From Amycolatopsis australiensis (GTDB taxonomy: Bacteria; Actinomycetota; Actinomycetes; Mycobacteriales; Pseudonocardiaceae): a stretch of DNA of 64,000 nucleotides. Shown here piece by piece: positions 24,511 to 33,856 of this stretch. The DNA lies in NCBI RefSeq assembly GCF_900119165.1, contig NZ_FPJG01000006.1:2914001-2978000 (forward strand). Direction: 5' to 3'. The notes below the pieces were generated by a model. It was not told where the DNA came from. It was given only the letters and a program-made list of their open reading frames with translations, and did no database searches. The position numbers and the translations under genes are program-made. How positions within the stretch are numbered: position 1 is the first letter of the stretch; each line of letters begins with the position of its first letter.

Positions 24511-24948
24511 TCAGGCCTGGAGCTGCTTGCGGTCCGGCTCCGCGCCGGTGATCTCGATGCGGCGCGGCTTGGCCTTCTCGGCGATCGGGATGCGCAGGGT
24601 CAGCACGCCGGCCTCGTACTCGGCCGCGATGTGGTCGGCGTCGAGGGTGTCGCCGAGGAACAGCTGGCGGGAGAAGACGCCGAGGGGGCGTTCGGAAACC
24701 TGCATCTGGACGTCGTCGCCGTCGGCGAGGGGCCGTCGCTCGGCCTTGACGGTCAGGACGTTGCGTTCGATGTCGAGCTCGATGGCGTCCTTGCTCACGC
24801 CGGGCAGGTCGAAGCAGACGACGAACTCGTCGCCGGCGCGGTAGGCGTCCATGGGCATCGCGGCCGGCTTGGACCACGTGCCGGGGCTCCCGAAGACCTG
24901 CTGGGCGAAACGGTCGAGCTCACGGAACGGGTCGGTGCGCATCAACAT
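24511..24948 (-). CDS. Small heat shock protein, Hsp20/alpha-crystallin family
   Basis: 145 residues. The alpha-crystallin domain is complete: [90 protein letters not shown], including the GVLTLRIPI strand and the short C-terminal extension. The N-terminus ([20 protein letters not shown]) is typical of actinobacterial Hsp20. Such proteins hold unfolding proteins for refolding. GAGGAGG precedes ATG 24948. No CIRCE or HAIR element is visible; a sigma-70-like promoter is. Confidence 0.95.
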   Translation of the reverse strand: MLMRTDPFRELDRFAQQVFGSPGTWSKPAAMPMDAYRAGDEFVVCFDLPGVSKDAIELDIERNVLTVKAERRPLADGDDVQMQVSERPLGVFSRQLFLGDTLDADHIAAEYEAGVLTLRIPIAEKAKPRRIEITGAEPDRKQLQA

Positions 24949-24995
24949 CGTGTCCTCCTCCGGGTCGACGATGGGTCATGTCAACACGCACCTTC

Positions 24996-25024
24996 ATTGT
25001 GCCATGTCGTCCGAACGACGACAA
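24996..25024 (-). promoter_or_regulatory. Sigma-70-like promoter of hsp20
   Basis: On the minus strand TTGTCG (25019-25024), a 17-bp spacer and CACAAT (24996-25001), 48 bp before the hsp20 start. The AT-rich block around it also holds an imperfect repeat near 25031-25051 (AAGTC ... GACTT) that could bind a regulator. Confidence 0.45.
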
Positions 25025-25071
25025 GTATGAAGTCATCGAAGTGACGACTTTTATGGTCGTAAGGTGGCCGG

Positions 25072-25848
25072 ATGGCCGACGACACGTGGGCCGGCTTGGC
25101 CGGCCGCTTCGCCGATGACGCGTACTCCTCGCTGAAGGGGCGGGTCCGGACCGCGGTGCTGCACCGCCAGCTGCTCGCGCACCTGCCCCCGCCGCCGGCG
25201 TCCGTGCTCGACGTCGGCGGCGGCGCCGGCCACCAGTCGTTCCCGCTGGCCCAGGCCGGATACGACATCACCCTGCTGGAGCCGTCCGCGGCGATGCTCG
25301 GCAAGGCGCGGGACCGGCTGCCCGGCGGGCTGCGCGACGGGGTGACGTTCGTGCGGGCCGCCGGCGAGCACGCCGAGGCGGCGGTGGCCGGACGGCGGTT
25401 CGACGCCGTGCTGTGCCACGGCGTCCTCGGCTACCTGGAGCGCCCGGAACCGGTGCTCGACCAGCTGTGCCGGTGCGCCGCGCCCGGGGGCGTGGTCTCG
25501 ATCATGACGGGCAACGCCGACGCCATGGCGGTGCGCCCGGCCCTGGAGCGCCGCTGGGACGACGCGCTGGCGGCGTTCGACGCCCGGACCGAGACCGGCG
25601 TGCTGGGCGTCCCCACGCGAGCCGACACGGTGGCCGAGCTGAGCGCCCGCCTGCGCGAGCGCGGCGTCGAGCCCCTCCGGTGGTACGGCGTCTGGCTGTT
25701 CGTCGACTGGCTCGGGTTCGGTGGCGCCGAACTGGACCCCGCCGACGCGGAGAAGGTGGCCGCCGTCGAGTTCGAAGCCGGACGGCGGGATCCCTACCGG
25801 CAGCTCAGCCGGGTATTCCACCTCCTGGGGCGCAAGCGCCGCGTGTGA
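25072..25848 (+). CDS. SAM-dependent methyltransferase, SmtA/CmoM-like
   Basis: 258 residues. SVLDVGGGAGHQSFPLAQAGYDITLLEPSAAML is the SAM motif with acidic motif II, FDAVLCHGVLGYLERPEPVLDQLCRCAAPGGVVSIMTGN the following strands; this VLCHGVL-x4-P arrangement and the long C-terminal part with FEAGRRDPYRQLSRVFHLL resemble CmoM/SmtA-type proteins (CmoM methylates tRNA cmo5U). Actinobacteria do not generally make cmo5U by this route, so the substrate remains open. It is divergent from hsp20 with no clear ribosome site, so the transcript may be nearly leaderless. Confidence 0.8.
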   Translation: MADDTWAGLAGRFADDAYSSLKGRVRTAVLHRQLLAHLPPPPASVLDVGGGAGHQSFPLAQAGYDITLLEPSAAMLGKARDRLPGGLRDGVTFVRAAGEHAEAAVAGRRFDAVLCHGVLGYLERPEPVLDQLCRCAAPGGVVSIMTGNADAMAVRPALERRWDDALAAFDARTETGVLGVPTRADTVAELSARLRERGVEPLRWYGVWLFVDWLGFGGAELDPADAEKVAAVEFEAGRRDPYRQLSRVFHLLGRKRRV

Positions 25849-25888
25849 AGGCGCGGCACCGGGGTACCACGGGAGGACTGACCCCGTC

Positions 25889-26743
25889 ATGGAGGAGCCT
25901 GTCGTGTCCCAGCCCGCCCAGCAGCAGAGCCCGCCCGGGACGACCGGGGAGATGACGCCGCGGCCCGACCACGGCGAGCACAGCTACCGCGGCTCCGGCA
26001 AGCTGACCGGCAAGGCCGCGCTGATCACCGGCGCCGACAGCGGCATCGGCCGCGCGGTCGCCATCGCCTACGCCCGCGAGGGCGCCGACGTGCTGATCTC
26101 CTACCTGAACGAGCACGAGGACGCCGAGGAGACCCGCCGCTGGGTCGAGGAGGCGGGCCGCAAGGCCGTCGTCGTGCCCGGCGACGTCGCCGATCCCGCG
26201 CACTGCCGGGCCCTCGTCGCCCGCGCGGTCGAGGAGTTCGGCCGGCTCGACGTCCTGGTGAACAACGCCGCCTTCCAGATGACGCACGAGACCCTGGAAG
26301 AGATCCCGGACGAGGAGTGGGACCACACGCTGGCCACCAACCTCAGCGCGTTCTTCCACCTCGCCAAGGCGGCCGTCCCGCACCTGGAGCCGGGCGCGGC
26401 GATCATCGGCAGCTCGTCGGTCAACTCCGACAACCCCACTCCGCAGCTGATGCCTTACGACGTCACGAAGGCGGGCGTGGCCAACATGTGCGCCGCGCTG
26501 GCCCAGCTGCTCGGGCCGAAGGGGATCCGCGTCAACAGCGTGGCGCCGGGTCCGATCTGGACGCCGCTGATCCCCTCGACGATGCCCCCGGAGCAGGTCG
26601 AGTCGTTCGGCAAGCAGGTGCCGCTCGGCCGGGCCGGACAGCCCGCGGAGCTGGCCCCGGTGTACGTCCTGCTCGCGTCGGACGACGGCAGCTACGTGTC
26701 CGGGGCGCGCATCGCCGTCACCGGCGGCACGCCCATCCTCTGA
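25889..26743 (+). CDS. SDR-family oxidoreductase (general stress type)
   Basis: 284 residues from ATG 25889; GTG 25904 with a better-spaced GGAGG is a real alternative. The hydrophilic N-terminal extension (PGTTGEMTPRPDHGEHSYRGSGKLTGKAALITGADSGIGRAV) with PxPDHGE is typical of the YhdF/YghA-like stress SDRs. TGADSGIG is the cofactor motif, NNAA the next, and the Ser-Tyr-Lys active site is SSSVNSDNPTPQLMPYDVTKAG. The reaction is NAD(P)-dependent carbonyl/alcohol conversion with unknown substrate. It opens a three-gene operon with an OsmC-like protein and a hydrolase. Confidence 0.87.
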   Translation: MEEPVVSQPAQQQSPPGTTGEMTPRPDHGEHSYRGSGKLTGKAALITGADSGIGRAVAIAYAREGADVLISYLNEHEDAEETRRWVEEAGRKAVVVPGDVADPAHCRALVARAVEEFGRLDVLVNNAAFQMTHETLEEIPDEEWDHTLATNLSAFFHLAKAAVPHLEPGAAIIGSSSVNSDNPTPQLMPYDVTKAGVANMCAALAQLLGPKGIRVNSVAPGPIWTPLIPSTMPPEQVESFGKQVPLGRAGQPAELAPVYVLLASDDGSYVSGARIAVTGGTPIL

Positions 26744-26757
26744 TCGCCAGGTCCGCG

Positions 26758-27210
26758 ATGGGACAGGACATCTACTCGGCGGAGGCGACGTCGAGCCGCG
26801 GCAGCGTCCGGGTCGACGGGCGCGGCGACCTCGCCTTCGCCGTCGGCGAGCCCAGCGGCGACGGCACGGCCGACGCGCTGAACCCGGAACGGCTCTACGC
26901 CGCCGCGCTCGCCACGTGCCTGCACCAGTCGCTGACGATCGCCGCCACGTCGCTGGACGTCGAGACCGGGGAAAGCGTCGTCACCGCGAAAGTCACCTTG
27001 GCCCACCGCCACGACGGCGGCTACGAACTGCGCGCGGCCGTCGACGTCTACCTGCCGGGCGCGAGCACCGACGAGCTCTACGACGCCGTGACCCGCGAGG
27101 CGCTGCGGCTGTGCCCGCTCGTCGGCGCCGAGGTCCCCGTGACGTTCGACCGGGAGCGCGGGCGGCAGCTGCAGCACCACACCGGTCCCGCCGATCCGGG
27201 GCAGAACTGA
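26758..27210 (+). CDS. OsmC/Ohr-family peroxiredoxin
   Basis: 150 residues. GSVRVDGRGDLAFAVGEPSGDGTADALNPERLYAAALATCLHQSLTIAATS holds the first redox Cys, and TREALRLCPLVGAEVPV the second; this Cys pair reduces organic hydroperoxides with thiols in the Ohr/OsmC family. The NPERL(F/Y)AAxxxxC pattern is nearer to Ohr than to classical OsmC. It follows the SDR by 14 bp. No OhrR-type regulator is adjacent, so control is probably shared with the general stress genes around it. Confidence 0.87.
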   Translation: MGQDIYSAEATSSRGSVRVDGRGDLAFAVGEPSGDGTADALNPERLYAAALATCLHQSLTIAATSLDVETGESVVTAKVTLAHRHDGGYELRAAVDVYLPGASTDELYDAVTREALRLCPLVGAEVPVTFDRERGRQLQHHTGPADPGQN

Positions 27211-27215
27211 GCGCG

Positions 27216-27920
27216 GTGCGGGTGCTCGCGGCCGGTGGCGGCGGCCGCGCCCCGGTCGTGCTGCTGCCCGGGCTCGGCGCGCCCGGCTACCTGGTGGACA
27301 CGCTGCACGGGTGTGCGGCGTCGGCGCCGTCGTACCTGCTCGACGTGCCCGGGTTCGGCGAGCGCGGCCCGCTGGTGTGCGAACCGGAGCTGTCCGCGAT
27401 GACCGACGTCGTCACCGGCTGGCTGAGCGACGCGCTGGACCGGCCCGCGGTCCTGTTCGGACACTCGACGGCCGCGCAGATCGTGCTGGCGGTCGCGGTC
27501 CGGCGCCCGGAGCTCGCCGAAGCGCTGGTGCTCGCCGGGCCCACGTTCCCGCCGCGCCTGCGCCGGCTGGGCCCGCTCGCGCTGGCCTTCCTCCGCGACG
27601 TGGTGCACGAGTCGCCCGCGGCGCTGCCCGGCACCGTCCCGGCCTACCTGCGGGCCGGGCCGGCGCGGCTGCTGCGGTTCATCCGGTCCGCCCAGCGCGA
27701 CGAACCCGAGCGGCTGATGCCGCAGGTGCGGTGCCCGGTTCGGGTGGTCCGCGGCCGCCACGACACGATCAGCCCGTCCGGCTGGGCACAGTCGCTGGCC
27801 GACGCGGCTCCGCGCGGCAGCCTGGTCACGGTGCCCGGCCCGCACACGTTCCCGGCGACGTCCGGCGGGCTGACCGCGCGGCTGATCACCGCCGCCGGTG
27901 ACCGGGCGTCCGAGCGCTAG
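27216..27920 (+). CDS. Alpha/beta hydrolase
   Basis: 234 residues from GTG 27216. VVLLPGLGAPGYLVDTL forms the oxyanion region, LFGHSTAAQIVLAVAVRRPELAEALVLAGP the nucleophile elbow with Ser in GHSTA, RVVRGRHDTISP the acid and GPHTFPA the histidine. It is a small esterase-like or peroxidase-like member; the substrate is unknown. It sits 5 bp after the OsmC gene in the stress operon and overlaps the convergent small gene by 4 bp. Confidence 0.82.
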   Translation: MRVLAAGGGGRAPVVLLPGLGAPGYLVDTLHGCAASAPSYLLDVPGFGERGPLVCEPELSAMTDVVTGWLSDALDRPAVLFGHSTAAQIVLAVAVRRPELAEALVLAGPTFPPRLRRLGPLALAFLRDVVHESPAALPGTVPAYLRAGPARLLRFIRSAQRDEPERLMPQVRCPVRVVRGRHDTISPSGWAQSLADAAPRGSLVTVPGPHTFPATSGGLTARLITAAGDRASER

Positions 27921-28159
27921 GCGCCGCGCTCGACGACCGCGGTGGTGAGGGTCGCGGCGATCAGCTCCAGCTCGCGGTCGGTGGCTTCGCCGCCCGCCAG
28001 GCGCTGCCGCAGGTCGCCGCGCGTGATCACCTCGCTCGCGCCGGCCGTCCGGTCCTCGCCCGGTTCGACCACGATCCGGCCGCCGGTCAGCACCAGCACC
28101 GGGTCCGGCAGTGCCGAGCCGAGCAGCGCACGCAGGTCGCCGGTGGTCACCTTCGTCAT
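27917..28159 (-). CDS. Small hypothetical protein
   Basis: 80 residues from ATG 28159. TTGDLRALLGSALPDPVLVLTGGRIVVEPGEDRTAGASEVITRGDLRQRLAGGEATDRELELIAATLTTAVVERGA shows a repeated GDLR motif and no membrane segment. I do not recognise a family. It is third in a chain of overlapping genes behind ctaD and the DUF3040 protein (ATGA overlap at 28156). Confidence 0.7.
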   Translation of the reverse strand: MTKVTTGDLRALLGSALPDPVLVLTGGRIVVEPGEDRTAGASEVITRGDLRQRLAGGEATDRELELIAATLTTAVVERGA

Positions 28160-28392
28160 TCCGTCCTCCGCTTCCGTCGGTCCAGGTGCAGGCACGCCGC
28201 GAGGTTGACGGCGACGCAGCCGGCGAACAGCCAGGGCAGGTCCACGAAGATCCCGGCGCCCACGAACCCGAGCGCGGTGGCGTCCAGTGCGAGGCGCAGC
28301 GGCAGCCCGCCGGCCGTCTCCCGCAGGCCGCGTTCGATCCCGCGCAGCTGGCGCCGTTCCCACGGCGTGAGCGAAGTGGTCACGTCGTTCAC
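28156..28392 (-). CDS. DUF3040 membrane protein
   Basis: 78 residues from GTG 28392, whose GTGA overlaps the ctaD stop. [18 protein letters not shown] is the DUF3040 N-terminal motif (normally LSxxExRxLxxIExxL), followed by two membrane helices ([34 protein letters not shown]) and a basic end. The family is actinobacterial and uncharacterised. Coupling to ctaD suggests a role at the membrane near the terminal oxidase, which is inference. Confidence 0.8.
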   Translation of the reverse strand: MNDVTTSLTPWERRQLRGIERGLRETAGGLPLRLALDATALGFVGAGIFVDLPWLFAGCVAVNLAACLHLDRRKRRTE

Positions 28393-30161
28393 CGCCCCCG
28401 CGGATCGTCGGACTCGCCCTGGTCCGCGGGCTGGGTGGCGCCCGCGGCGACCTCGAACGGCGACGGCGCGTCGCCCGGGTGTCCCTTCGTGATGTGCGCC
28501 TCGGCCCGCATCCGCTCGACCATGTGCGGGTAGTGCAGCTCGAACGCGGGCCGCTCGGAGCGGATCCGCGGCAGCTCGAGGAAGTTGTGCCGCGGCGGCG
28601 GGCTGGTCGTCGCCCATTCGAGGGAGTTGCCGTGGCCCCACGGGTCGTCGACGTCGATCGCCTCGCCGTAGCGGTAGCTCTTCACGACGTTCCAGACGAA
28701 CGGCAGCACCGACAGCCCGAGCACGAACGCCCCGACCGTGGACACCATGTGCATCCAGGTGAAGCCGTCGCTGGAGAGGTAGTCGGCGTAGCGGCGCGGC
28801 ATGCCGGCGTCGCCGAGCCAGTGCTGGATGAGGAACGTCGTGTGGAAGCCGACGAACGTGGTCCAGAAGTGCCACTTCGCGAGGCGTTCGTCGAGCATCC
28901 GGCCGGTGATCTTGGGGAACCAGAAGTAGATGCCGGCGAAGGTGGCGAACACGATCGTGCCGAACAGGACGTAGTGGAAGTGCGCGACCACGAAGTAGGT
29001 GTCGTGGATGTGGAAGTCCAGCGGCGGCGACGCGAGGATGATCCCGGTCAGCCCGCCGAGCAGGAAGGTGACGAGGAACCCGACCGACCACGTCATCGGC
29101 GACTCGAAGGAGATCCGGCCCTTCCACATGGTGCCGATCCAGTTGAAGAACTTGATCCCGGTCGGGACGGCGATCAGGAAGGTCATGAACGAGAAGAACG
29201 GCAGCAGCACCGCGCCGGTGGCGAACATGTGGTGCGCCCACACCGCCGCCGACAACGCGGTGATGCCGATCGTCGCGAACACCATCGTCTTGTAGCCGAA
29301 CAGGGGTTTCCGGCTGAACACCGGGATGATCTCGGTGACGATCCCGAAGTAGGGCAGGGCGACCACGTAGACCTCGGGGTGGCCGAAGAACCAGAACAGG
29401 TGCTGCCAGAGGATCGCGCCGCCGTTTTCGGGGTCGAAGACGTGCGCGCCGAGGTGCCGGTCGGCCAGCAGTCCGAACAGGGCCGCGGTGAGGATCGGGA
29501 AGGCCAGCAGGATCAGGATCGACGTGAAGAGGATGTTCCAGGTGAAGATCGGCATCCGCCACATGAGCATCCCGGGGCAGCGCAGGCACACGACGGTGGT
29601 GATCATGTTGACGGCGCCGAGGATGGTGCCGAGGCCGGTGACGATCAGCCCGGCGATCCACAGGTCCCCGCCGACGCCGGGCGAGTGGATGGCGTTCGAC
29701 AGCGGCGTGTAGGCCGTCCACCCGAAGTCGGGCGGGCCACCCGGGGTGAGGTAGCCCGAGAGCACGATCAGCCCGCCGAAGAGGTAGAGCCAGTAGGAGA
29801 AGGCGTTGAGCCGCGGGAAGGCGACGTCCGGCGAGCCGATCTGCAGCGGCAGCACGAAGTTGGCGAACCCGAACAGGTTCGGCGTGGCGTAGAGCAGCAG
29901 CATGATCGTGCCGTGCATGGTGAACAGCTGGTTGTACTGCTCGGGCGAGAGGAACTGCAGGCCGGGGTGGGCCAGCTCGCCGCGCATCAGCAGCGCCGTC
30001 AGGCCGCCGACGAGGAAGAAGCAGAACGACGTGGTCAGGTAGAGCACGCCGATCGTCTTGTGGTCGGTGGTGCGGACGGTCTTGAGGATCACCGACCCGC
30101 GCGGTGCCCGCCACGCGGGCCGGTGCGGGATCGGGGTGGGGCGGGCCACCGTGTCGGTCAT
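28389..30161 (-). CDS. ctaD: Cytochrome c oxidase subunit I
   Basis: 590 residues, the catalytic subunit of the aa3-type oxidase, with about 12 membrane helices. Heme a and a3/CuB ligands are visible: His in [25 protein letters not shown] with the cross-linked His-Tyr, AHHMFATG, and [27 protein letters not shown]-like and FGYKTMVFA segments are canonical. The start is ATG 30161 with GGGAGG upstream. It is not accompanied by ctaC, ctaE or ctaB here; instead DUF3040 and a small protein follow. A second ctaD elsewhere in the genome is likely. Confidence 0.96.
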   Translation of the reverse strand: MTDTVARPTPIPHRPAWRAPRGSVILKTVRTTDHKTIGVLYLTTSFCFFLVGGLTALLMRGELAHPGLQFLSPEQYNQLFTMHGTIMLLLYATPNLFGFANFVLPLQIGSPDVAFPRLNAFSYWLYLFGGLIVLSGYLTPGGPPDFGWTAYTPLSNAIHSPGVGGDLWIAGLIVTGLGTILGAVNMITTVVCLRCPGMLMWRMPIFTWNILFTSILILLAFPILTAALFGLLADRHLGAHVFDPENGGAILWQHLFWFFGHPEVYVVALPYFGIVTEIIPVFSRKPLFGYKTMVFATIGITALSAAVWAHHMFATGAVLLPFFSFMTFLIAVPTGIKFFNWIGTMWKGRISFESPMTWSVGFLVTFLLGGLTGIILASPPLDFHIHDTYFVVAHFHYVLFGTIVFATFAGIYFWFPKITGRMLDERLAKWHFWTTFVGFHTTFLIQHWLGDAGMPRRYADYLSSDGFTWMHMVSTVGAFVLGLSVLPFVWNVVKSYRYGEAIDVDDPWGHGNSLEWATTSPPPRHNFLELPRIRSERPAFELHYPHMVERMRAEAHITKGHPGDAPSPFEVAAGATQPADQGESDDPRGR

Positions 30162-30380
30162 CGGGCTTCGCCTCCCGGCTGCCGGCGGTCCCCATGACCG
30201 CTCACGTCGGGGTGGCTTCCCGCTGGGAGGGAAAACACACACGGATCCGGTGACCGGATGGAGGGGGTTCACCGGGTCGGGGTGGGCGCTGGTCCAGGGC
30301 TCGGGAAGGACTGGTTTCCGCGCCGGTTGACCGCTGGGGCGGGCAGCCTCCTCGGCCTCGGCGCGCCGCTTGGCGCGAGT

Positions 30381-30450
30381 CGCCTTCCGGCGCTGGTTCA
30401 CCGTCTGGCGTGCGCCGCCTTCCGGCGCCGGTTCACCGTCTGGCGTGCGC
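30381..30450. repeat. 35-bp tandem duplication at the TetR 3' end
   Basis: Positions 30381-30415 and 30416-30450 are the same 35 bp with one T/C difference. The second copy contains the last codons and stop of the TetR gene (-), the first copy lies just beyond the stop. Confidence 0.85.
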
Positions 30451-31017
30451 CGCCTGCTCGGCCAGGGTGAGCAGTTCGTCGAGCACGTCCGTGGCCAGGT
30501 CGGCGAGTGAGCGTTCCTCGCCGTCGCGCAGCCAGCGGCCGAACGCGATCCCGAACACCGTCGCGCCCGATTCCGCGGCCAGCGTGGCCGCGAGGTCGTC
30601 CACGCCGCGGGCGCGCAGAGCCGCCGCGACCGTTGTCGCCAACGTCGTCAGCTTGTGCTGCTCCCGCTCCTGCAGCGCCGGGTTGCGGTCGATCACCGAC
30701 TGGCGCGCGCGGGAGTGCGGGCGGCGCTCGTCCGGGAAGAAGGCCGCCGCCGAGCGGAGCGCCGACGCGACGACCTCCAGCGGCGTCGCCTCCGCCGGCG
30801 CGGCCGCGACGCCGTCCAGGAACGCCTGTTCCAGCTGCTGCTGGCCGTGGAAGAGCACCTCGCGCTTGTCGCTGAAGTGACGGAAAAAAGTGCGTTCGGT
30901 CAGGCCGACCGCCTGCGCGATCTCCGCGGCGGTCGTCTGCTCGAACCCGCGCGTGGCGAACAGCTCGAGCGCGGCCTTCTGCAGCCGCTCCGCGGTCCCG
31001 GGTTCCCAGCGCACCAT
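30433..31017 (-). CDS. TetR-family transcriptional regulator
   Basis: 194 residues. [53 protein letters not shown]. The ligand domain starts about residue 70. It is divergent from an NAD-binding epimerase-like gene, and two copies of ATG(T/A)CAG-N3-CTGACAT lie in the 93 bp between them. It therefore probably represses itself and the epimerase. The last ten codons fall in a 35-bp tandem repeat; reading into the second copy would have extended the protein. Confidence 0.88.
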   Translation of the reverse strand: MVRWEPGTAERLQKAALELFATRGFEQTTAAEIAQAVGLTERTFFRHFSDKREVLFHGQQQLEQAFLDGVAAAPAEATPLEVVASALRSAAAFFPDERRPHSRARQSVIDRNPALQEREQHKLTTLATTVAAALRARGVDDLAATLAAESGATVFGIAFGRWLRDGEERSLADLATDVLDELLTLAEQAAHARR

Positions 31018-31046
31018 GCGTCCCAGGATAGTGTTCCGGCCGAGTG

Positions 31047-31095
31047 ATGACAGCGGCTGACATAGGGGCGTACGGTGGATGTCAGCGACTGACAT
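31047..31095. promoter_or_regulatory. Two TetR operators (ATGTCAG-N3-CTGACAT)
   Basis: 31079-31095 is a perfect 7-3-7 inverted repeat; 31047-31063 is the same with one mismatch in the left arm. Their centres are 32 bp apart, three helical turns, on one face of the DNA between the divergent genes. Confidence 0.78.
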
Positions 31096-31110
31096 CGAAG
31101 GAGATCGCCA

Positions 31111-32007
31111 ATGCGTGTTTTCGTCACCGGAGCCTCCGGCTGGATCGGCTCCGCCGTCGTCGACGAGCTGCTGGCCACGGGCCACGAGGTCACCGGGCTG
31201 GCCAGGTCGGCCGCCTCGGCCGCGAAACTCGAGGCGAAGGGTGCCCGCGTCCGCCGCGGCGACCTGGACGACCTCGACGGCCTCCGCGCCGGTGCGGACG
31301 AGGCCGAAGCCGTCATCCACCTCGCGAACAAGCACGACTGGGCGGACCCGGCAGCGTCGAACGCCGCCGAGCGCGCCGCCGTCGAGACGATCGGGACGGC
31401 CCTGACCGGCAGCGGCCGCCCGTTCCTGCTGGCGGCGGGGGTCGCCGGCCTGACGCAGGGCCGTCCGGCGACCGAAGCGGACCCGTCGCCGTTCCACGGC
31501 CCGGACTCCCCGCGCGGCGGCGCGGAGAACCTCGCGCTGGAGTTCGCCGCCCGCGGCGTGCACCCGGTGAGCCTGCGGTTTTCCCCGACCGTGCACGGCA
31601 CGGGCGACCACGGGTTCATCGCGATCCTGGCGGCGATCGCGCGCGAGAAGGGCGTCGCGGGCTACCCGGGCGACGGAACGAACCGCTGGGCGGCGGTCCA
31701 CGTGACGGACGCGGCACGCCTGGTCGCGCTGGGCCTGGAAAAGGCCCCCGCGGGCGCGCGGCTGCACGCGGTGGCCGAGGAAGGAGTGCCGACGCGCGAG
31801 ATCGCCGAGGCCATCGGCCGCGCGTTCGACCTGCCGGTGGCCTCGATCCCGCCGGAGGAGGTCCAGGCCCACTTCGGCTGGATCGGCACGTTCTTCGCCC
31901 TGGAGCTGGCGGCCTCCAGCACGAGCACGCAGGAACTGCTCGGCTGGACCCCGACGGGCCCGACCCTGATCGAGGACCTGAACGGCGGCGCGTACTCGGC
32001 CCAGTAG
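31111..32007 (+). CDS. NAD(P)-dependent epimerase/SDR-family oxidoreductase
   Basis: 298 residues, extended/atypical SDR. MRVFVTGASGWIGSAVVDELLATGHEVTGLARSAASAAKLEAKGARVRRGDLDDLDGL carries the GxxGxxG cofactor motif and the second strand. The classical YxxxK is not obvious; SPRGGAENLALEFAARGVHPVSLRFSPTVHG takes its place, as in the atypical YwnB/NmrA-like or AdhA-related SDRs seen in many actinomycetes. An AAGGAG site precedes ATG 31111. It is divergent from TetR with twin operators between, so induction by the TetR ligand is likely. Confidence 0.85.
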   Translation: MRVFVTGASGWIGSAVVDELLATGHEVTGLARSAASAAKLEAKGARVRRGDLDDLDGLRAGADEAEAVIHLANKHDWADPAASNAAERAAVETIGTALTGSGRPFLLAAGVAGLTQGRPATEADPSPFHGPDSPRGGAENLALEFAARGVHPVSLRFSPTVHGTGDHGFIAILAAIAREKGVAGYPGDGTNRWAAVHVTDAARLVALGLEKAPAGARLHAVAEEGVPTREIAEAIGRAFDLPVASIPPEEVQAHFGWIGTFFALELAASSTSTQELLGWTPTGPTLIEDLNGGAYSAQ

Positions 32008-32197
32008 CGGTGCCGGTCGGGTCGGGGGCGGTGGCCGCGGTGGGTGGCGCCGACCGGGTGCTGTCCGTCGGGTCCTGACCGCTGCCGGGCCCGGTGGACA
32101 GGGTCGTCGCCGGGCCCGCCGACCCGGCGGCGGGCGCTCCTGACCGGGCTTGGCGGCGCGGGATGGAGCCATTCGGCTCCCGCGGTGGCCGGTCCCG

Positions 32198-33856
32198 TCA
32201 GTAAGCGCGGTTGGTGGCGCTGATCCGGTCCTGGAGCCGCTCCCGCGTGGGCGATTCCGCGTCGCGCGGGGCCGGCTCCGGCTTGCGGGTCGGCTCGCCC
32301 GCCGGGCCGTCCACCGGGTACACCGCCTTCTCGCCCGGCAGCGGCACTCCCGGGCAGATCGTCGCCGCCGGGCGGGTTCCCGTCAGGAAGTAGCCCGTCA
32401 CCAGCTCGTCCACGCAGGAATTGCCGCTCACCGCGTACTGGCCGTGGAACGGCGAATCCGCCACCGAAATCATCGGGATCCCGGCCGCCCGCGCGGCCGC
32501 CTCGGCCTGTTCGTAGCCCGTCTGCGGGTCGAACTCGCCCTGCACCACCAGGATGTTCTTCGCGGCCGACGGCGGCACCGTCGGCAGCTGGTGGCGGGGC
32601 GGGTCGCTCCAGAAGCCGCACGGCTCGCTCAGCCCGTACGCCCAGCCGAACAGCGGGTAGGCCGGGCCCTGCAGATCGCTCAGCAGCTTGTACCACGCCG
32701 CCCCGCGGGTCGGTTGGTCGCCGCACGCCACCGCCAGGCGGGTGCCCGGTACGTCCTCGTAGTCCGGCTCCGGTGCGACGTCGGCGGCCGTCAGCTGGGC
32801 CGACGGGCGTCCGTACACCACGCGGGCCACCTGGTCGAGGTCGTCCGCCGTGGCCGGGGGCGTGCCCCGCACCGCTGCCATGCCCTTCGTCAGGATCAAC
32901 GCGCCGACCAGCCACTGCCGCGTGCTGCCGTTGCCGACGAAGACGTGGTCGAAGTCGTCCGGTGACACGCCCTGGCTGCGGTAGTACGCGCGCACCCGCT
33001 CCCAGTTCTGCTTGACCTCCGCGGTGGTGCGGCCGAGCTGCTCCGGGAACCGGCGGGCCAGCCACGGCGCGTAGACGCGGTCGAACTGCCGCTGGTCGAT
33101 CTTCGGGAACGCCTCGAACGCGGCCTGCAGGCGGCCCTCGAAGTTGACGCTCGAGTCGAGCACCATCCGCCCGGCGTGCCCGGGGAACAGCGACGCGTAC
33201 TTCGCGCCCAGCCACGTGCCGTAGGAGTAGCCGAGGTAGTTCAGCTTCTCGTCGCCCAGCAGCGTGCGGATCAGGTCCATGTCGTGGGTGGTCTGCCAGG
33301 TGGTGATGAACGGCGCGAGCGCGTCGCTCTGGCAGGCCTCGGCCACGGCGCGCGGCACCCGCTGGTGCAGCGCGATGCTGCGGGCCGAGCGGTCGCGCGC
33401 GTCCAGGTCGTCCTCCGACGGCAGCCGCCCGGCCGGCACCCGGCAGACGAAACCGTCGTCGTCGGTGCCCTCCTGGCCGGTGCCGCGCGGGTCCATGCCG
33501 ACGAAGTCGTAGTGCTCGTTCACGGCCGGTTCGAGACGGGCCAAAGCGCCGGCGAGCGACGTGCCCTGCCCGCCCGGCCCGCCCGGGTTCACCAGGACGG
33601 CGCCGCGCCGCTCGCCCGTCGCGGGCACGCGGCTGATCGCCACCTCGAGGTTCTTCCCGGCGGACGGCGCCGACCAGTCCCGCGGGACGGTGATCCGCGC
33701 GCACTGCGCCTTGCCGCCCTTGAACGGGCAGGCGCCCCAGCTGATCTTCTGGTCCCGGTAGGGCGCGAGCGGATCGGGCGTCGTCGCGGCGGCCGGCGCC
33801 GTCGCCGCCACCAGGACCATGACGGCCACCGCCAACCCCGCTCTGGACCCGCGCAC
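32198..33856 (-). CDS. Secreted alpha/beta-hydrolase, tripeptidyl aminopeptidase-like
   Basis: 552 residues from GTG 33856 with GGAAGGAAG upstream. A signal peptide is clear (VRGSRAGLAVAVMVLVAATAPAAA). Family marks of S33 tripeptidyl aminopeptidases (SlpD/Tap type): ISWGACPF, CARITVPRDWSAP, LVNPGGPGGQGTSLAG oxyanion region, YDFVGMDPRGTGQE, nucleophile Ser in LGYSYGTWLGAKYASLFP, acid in LVVQGEFDPQTGYEQ, and the C-terminal TAP lid (GNSCVDELVTGYFLTGTRP). It likely trims peptides outside the cell. The gene stands alone between convergent and divergent neighbours. Confidence 0.88.
   Translation of the reverse strand: MRGSRAGLAVAVMVLVAATAPAAATTPDPLAPYRDQKISWGACPFKGGKAQCARITVPRDWSAPSAGKNLEVAISRVPATGERRGAVLVNPGGPGGQGTSLAGALARLEPAVNEHYDFVGMDPRGTGQEGTDDDGFVCRVPAGRLPSEDDLDARDRSARSIALHQRVPRAVAEACQSDALAPFITTWQTTHDMDLIRTLLGDEKLNYLGYSYGTWLGAKYASLFPGHAGRMVLDSSVNFEGRLQAAFEAFPKIDQRQFDRVYAPWLARRFPEQLGRTTAEVKQNWERVRAYYRSQGVSPDDFDHVFVGNGSTRQWLVGALILTKGMAAVRGTPPATADDLDQVARVVYGRPSAQLTAADVAPEPDYEDVPGTRLAVACGDQPTRGAAWYKLLSDLQGPAYPLFGWAYGLSEPCGFWSDPPRHQLPTVPPSAAKNILVVQGEFDPQTGYEQAEAAARAAGIPMISVADSPFHGQYAVSGNSCVDELVTGYFLTGTRPAATICPGVPLPGEKAVYPVDGPAGEPTRKPEPAPRDAESPTRERLQDRISATNRAY

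Noticed and set aside
24961..25071. CIRCE or HAIR heat-shock element before hsp20
   Set aside because: Neither TTAGCACTC-N9-GAGTGCTAA nor CTTGAGT-N7-ACTCAAG is present; only a sigma-70-like promoter and a weak repeat were found.
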